Source: a bacterium (lineage in GTDB: Bacteria; Desulfobacterota; S145-22). From it: a stretch of DNA of 5,689 nt. Under the pieces are notes generated by a model, which worked only from the letters and a program-made list of their open reading frames with translations, made no database searches and was not told where the DNA came from. Each line of letters starts with the position of its first letter. Position 1 is the first letter of the stretch. This document shows positions 5,160 through 5,689 of the stretch, piece by piece. Location of the stretch: contig JALTEW010000433.1 in assembly GCA_027073795.1 (NCBI GenBank), positions 1 to 5,689 of the forward strand. Reading direction: 5' to 3'. A program made the position numbers and the translations under genes.

Positions 5160-5689
5160 CTAACCCTGTTCCTCTCCCCAAAACCGCTTCAGCCATGGTC
5201 CCAATCCATAGATAACCCCCAGGATAAAGAAGACCTGCAGCATCGGCTTGAAGGAAAGGGCAAAGACGGTCAGACTACTGAACATTGTGGCGGCAATGGC
5301 CAGCGAAATCGCCTGCGAACTGGCCGTGGCGCCCAATAGCAGGATAATCCCCTGTTCATAGGGGAACTTCAGGAGCTTGACGGCAACGATGGCTATAGCA
5401 AGCTGAATAAAGTAGTAGGTGAACAAGGCCATGGCGACAAGGAGAAAGAGAATGGGTTTGTGAAGAATGATGGTGGCCACCTTGGCGACGGAAAAAAAGA
5501 TGATAATAAGAATACCCGTGGCGGAGATGCCGGGGAAAACCTTTTTGAGTTCCATGAAATAGGCCTTCCCCCTTGCGGCGATAATCCTTTTGCGCGTGAA
5601 GTACCCCAGGATAAGCGGGATGAGAATGTAAAGAAGCAGATTGCCCGCAAGCCGGATGGTAGGAATCGGGATGATGGCCCCACCGCTGA
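5160..5689 (-). CDS. C-terminal part of a BASS/ACR3-type membrane transporter (bile acid:sodium symporter / arsenic resistance superfamily), 5' end off window
   Basis: The frame is open from the right edge to TAG at 5162-5160, giving about 176 visible residues. The internal ATG at 5555 is not the true start, because family-like sequence (IPTIRLAGNLLLYILIPLIL) runs upstream of it. Five hydrophobic segments are visible. They include ISATGILIIIFFSVAKVATI, a segment around LFTYYFIQLAIAIVAVKLL, then EQGIILLLGATASSQAISLA, and finally FKPMLQVFFILGVIYGLGPW before a short charged tail (LKRFWGEEQG). The SSQAISLAIA segment with its small and polar residues resembles the unwound substrate-crossing helix of BASS-fold transporters. 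These carriers have about ten helices in some 300-350 residues, so roughly the second half is present. The substrate (arsenite, organic anion or other) cannot be read from this half. Faces the desulfhydrase gene convergently. Confidence 0.72.
   Translation of the reverse strand, partial: SGGAIIPIPTIRLAGNLLLYILIPLILGYFTRKRIIAARGKAYFMELKKVFPGISATGILIIIFFSVAKVATIILHKPILFLLVAMALFTYYFIQLAIAIVAVKLLKFPYEQGIILLLGATASSQAISLAIAATMFSSLTVFALSFKPMLQVFFILGVIYGLGPWLKRFWGEEQG

Noticed and set aside
4984..5196. 70-residue minus-strand reading frame after the transporter gene
   Set aside because: It starts inside the transporter coding region in another frame, runs through the terminator-like hairpin and has low-complexity composition with no motif.
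5393..5683. 96-residue minus-strand reading frame
   Set aside because: It is an alternate-frame shadow of the transporter; the translated sequence is Ser/Pro/Phe-rich as expected of an out-of-frame membrane gene.

Overview
This 5.7-kb window looks like the chromosome of a free-living, probably anaerobic or metabolically versatile bacterium. It has mixed 45-60% GC, Shine-Dalgarno-led genes, a B12-dependent ribonucleotide reductase under NrdR control, and bacterial-type membrane proteins. The style of the proteins fits a Deltaproteobacteria/Desulfobacterota-like or similar Gram-negative lineage, but nothing seen fixes the taxon and I hold this loosely.

Layout. (1) Bases 1-1857, minus strand, hold the 5' part of nrdJ, the class II adenosylcobalamin-dependent ribonucleotide reductase. 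After residue 285 the enzyme is interrupted by an intein that carries a two-motif LAGLIDADG homing endonuclease. The intein fills bases 1-1002 and continues past the left edge. It sits exactly at the NPC active-site motif, so the enzyme should be dead until the intein splices out. (2) Bases 1858-2258 form a divergent intergenic region. On the nrdJ side is a well-formed sigma70-type promoter with two NrdR boxes: one fills the -35/-10 spacer and the other overlaps the transcript start and ribosome-binding region. The rest holds small inverted and direct repeats and a strong ribosome-binding sequence that leads nowhere. (3) Bases 2259-3731, plus strand, are a tight two-gene unit: a multi-pass PrsW-family intramembrane protease and, 3 bases later, an unrecognised 140-residue protein with one membrane segment. 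(4) Bases 3732-3937 are an intergenic spacer with a long-spaced perfect 11-bp inverted repeat and a TATAAT promoter element. (5) Bases 3938-4936, plus strand, are a PLP-dependent D-cysteine desulfhydrase of the ACC deaminase superfamily. (6) Bases 4937-5159 are a convergent intergenic region with a long hairpin. (7) Bases 5160-5689, minus strand, are the C-terminal half of a membrane transporter of the bile acid:sodium symporter/arsenite permease (BASS/ACR3-like) superfamily, cut by the right edge.

The genes do not form one pathway. The two most interesting parts are the intein-split, NrdR-controlled nrdJ and the protease plus small-membrane-protein pair, which has the architecture of a regulated intramembrane proteolysis module whose substrate is not known. 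I saw no tRNA, rRNA, CRISPR array or insertion sequence.
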